Virus record (IMG/VR): IMGVR_UViG_3300025108_000159
Location: 1 to 37,316 of that record
Reading direction: 5' to 3' (one strand)
Length of the DNA stretch: 37,316 bases
DNA from: a virus
Shown: in pieces, positions 36,148-37,316 of the stretch
Position numbering within the stretch: the stretch's first letter is position 1
Layout: every line of letters begins with the position of its first letter
Position numbers and translations under genes: made by a program
Notes under the pieces: model-generated
Database searches by the model: none
What the model was told of the DNA's origin: nothing
The model's input: only the letters and a program-made list of their open reading frames with translations

Positions 36148-37026
36148 ATGGGATATGTAGGTGTACCACCTCAAAGTGGATTTATAACAACAGCAAAACA
36201 GCGTATTACATCAAGTACCAATAACTATGTGGACTTAGATCATTCTATTTCTTCTCTAGCAGATGTCATCGTATGGGTAAACTTTGTCAAACAAGATAGC
36301 ACAAATTTAACATTAACTACTTCTACTCGTATTACTCTTGGTGGAACATTAGTTTCTAGTGATATTGTAGAAATTGCTTATCTAGGAAAAGCAGTAGCTA
36401 CACAAAATCCTTCAACTAATTCTGTGACAAATGATATGCTTTCAGGAAGTATAGCAAACTCTAAACTTGCTAACTCTAGTATTACATTAAATGGCTCGGC
36501 AGTTTCTTTAGGTGGTAGTGCTACTGTAGGTGGCGGATTAACACAATCATCTACTTTTTATGTAACCACTTCTTATCTTCCCTCTGCTAGTGATGAAGCT
36601 ATAACAAATTGGGCAGAATCTGACGCACCTAACTATAATAGATTAGGCACTTCCCCTACACAGAGTTCAGGTGTTTTCTCGCTTCCAGAAACAGGTTGGT
36701 GGATGGTTAGCTGTAATTTAATGTGTTTTCAATCAGGAACCGCTACTGGTGACTCTTGGGGTTTAGCTATTCAAACTTCAACAAATAGTGGAGGAGCTTA
36801 TGATAATGCTGGGAGCGCAAAAAATCGTTTTGATGCTAGTGGAGCGATTAATAACTACAGGCAAATTACAAGTACTTTTATATTAAAATGTGAAAATATA
36901 AGCACATTTAGATTTAGACCGTACCTTGGAGGCGTTAGTACAAGTAATTTTAAAATACATGGTGGTTCGCAAAATTCAACACAGGGTGGCTCATATATGA
37001 ACATAATGAAACTGGCAGATGTATAA
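36148..37026 (+). CDS. Tail fibre with C1q-like head domain
   Basis: 292 residues. N-terminal 'MGYVGVPPQSGFITTAKQRITSSTNNYVDLDHSISSLADVIVWVN' is a short attachment domain, followed by a shaft (VTNDMLSGSIANSKLANSSITLNGSAVSLGGSATVGGG). From about residue 175 there is a jelly-roll head: 'GVFSLPETGWWMVSCNLMCFQSG... NIMKLADV'. The same head type is at 1184. A chaperone gene follows 8 nt later. Host specificity probably depends on this part. Confidence 0.75.
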   Translation: MGYVGVPPQSGFITTAKQRITSSTNNYVDLDHSISSLADVIVWVNFVKQDSTNLTLTTSTRITLGGTLVSSDIVEIAYLGKAVATQNPSTNSVTNDMLSGSIANSKLANSSITLNGSAVSLGGSATVGGGLTQSSTFYVTTSYLPSASDEAITNWAESDAPNYNRLGTSPTQSSGVFSLPETGWWMVSCNLMCFQSGTATGDSWGLAIQTSTNSGGAYDNAGSAKNRFDASGAINNYRQITSTFILKCENISTFRFRPYLGGVSTSNFKIHGGSQNSTQGGSYMNIMKLADV

Positions 37027-37034
37027 GGAATAAA

Positions 37035-37316
37035 ATGACAGATATAAAAAAATATACAATGGACGATGTTTTAATTAATTTGCATAAAGGTGCTTGGTGG
37101 AGATATACTGACTGGAATAACAGAACTTATGCAAACTTAAGAGTAAGTGAGGGTTTTGACTATACGCTACCAACTGAAGAAGAACTCAACGCAAAAGTAG
37201 TTCAACTTCAAGCAGACTATGATTTAAAAGATTACGCAAGAAAAAGAGAAACTGAATATCCTTCTTTAAAAGATTGTATTCATGCTCTTTTAGATGGTGG
37301 AGATACACTTACAAAT
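37035..37316 (+). CDS. Tail fibre assembly chaperone, 3' partial
   Basis: Open from ATG 37035 to the window end (94 codons, no stop). The protein begins MTDIKKYTMDDVLINLHKGAWWRYTDW, with 'LPTEEELNAKVVQLQADYDLKDYARKRETEYPSLKDCIHALLDGGD'. 'YPSxxDxxxALLxGG' is the typical signature of tail-assembly chaperones of the fibre-tip type. It follows a fibre gene, as at 864. The C-terminus is missing. Confidence 0.7.
   Translation, partial: MTDIKKYTMDDVLINLHKGAWWRYTDWNNRTYANLRVSEGFDYTLPTEEELNAKVVQLQADYDLKDYARKRETEYPSLKDCIHALLDGGDTLTN

Noticed and set aside
33376-37026. Diversity-generating retroelement for the fibre genes
   Set aside because: No reverse transcriptase gene and no template/variable repeat pair seen.
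1-37316. CRISPR array or insertion sequence
   Set aside because: No regularly spaced identical repeats of the needed length and no transposase in any frame.
37035-37316. Direct join of the right end to the left end of the window as one gene
   Set aside because: The frames happen to match, but a chaperone C-terminus would be replaced by fibre-shaft sequence; a missing segment is more likely.

Overview
The window is a near-complete genome of a strongly AT-rich, temperate tailed phage, most likely short-tailed (podovirus-like). There is no tape-measure, tail-tube or sheath gene. The order is terminase, portal, scaffold, capsid, adaptor, nozzle-like protein, small ejection proteins and fibres. 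The low G+C, very compact ATGA/TAATG-overlapping genes and families typical of marine phages suggest a host among AT-rich marine alphaproteobacteria such as SAR11. That host is inference from style; no host sequence is visible. No RNA polymerase or DNA polymerase gene was found, so host polymerases must be used.

Layout. 1-3.4 kb (+): tail-fibre/chaperone cassettes (the first is cut by the window edge), then very small membrane and cysteine-rich peptides, a metallophosphoesterase and a MazG-like protein. 3.4-5.6 kb (+): endolysin, small membrane peptide, three-TM holin and basic peptides. 5.6-7.2 kb: a complete tRNA-Val-like sequence, a repeat-rich attP-like region, tyrosine integrase and an excisionase-like protein (-). 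7.2-10.5 kb (-): leftward early operon with HNH protein, DnaA-domain-IV-like protein, SSB-like protein, Erf annealase and a split PD-(D/E)XK exonuclease. 10.5-11.6 kb: immunity region, with an XRE-type repressor flanked by two copies of the same 20-bp dyad operator. 11.6-13.2 kb (+): LexA-like winged-helix protein, DUF1376/YdaU-type replication protein and a probable regulator. 13.2-17.9 kb: small accessory genes on both strands, many with their own promoter, terminator and a shared GGAGTG leader. This block also holds a candidate origin with a perfect DnaA box, a candidate small RNA and the small terminase. 18.3-37.3 kb (+): large terminase, portal, scaffold, SU10-type capsid, adaptor, nozzle, ejection proteins, fibres and a second fibre chaperone, cut by the right edge.

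How it works together. The repressor would bind both dyads, shutting the leftward recombination operon (xis/int included) and the rightward replication operon and also controlling itself. Neither the repressor nor the LexA-like protein shows a self-cleavage domain, so induction probably does not follow the lambda/RecA route. Integration would use the tRNA-like core with arm sites arranged on a 10-bp helical register between it and int. The phage-encoded DnaA-like domain, the DnaA box at 13.8 kb and the DUF1376 protein suggest replication by recruiting the host replisome.

The most unusual features are the repeated DNA signals: the twin operators, helically phased attP repeats, an 18-bp TGTACA element shared by attP and the late leader, the GGAGTG leader shared by the small cassettes, and a series of 15-39-residue micro-genes fused to neighbours by start/stop overlaps.
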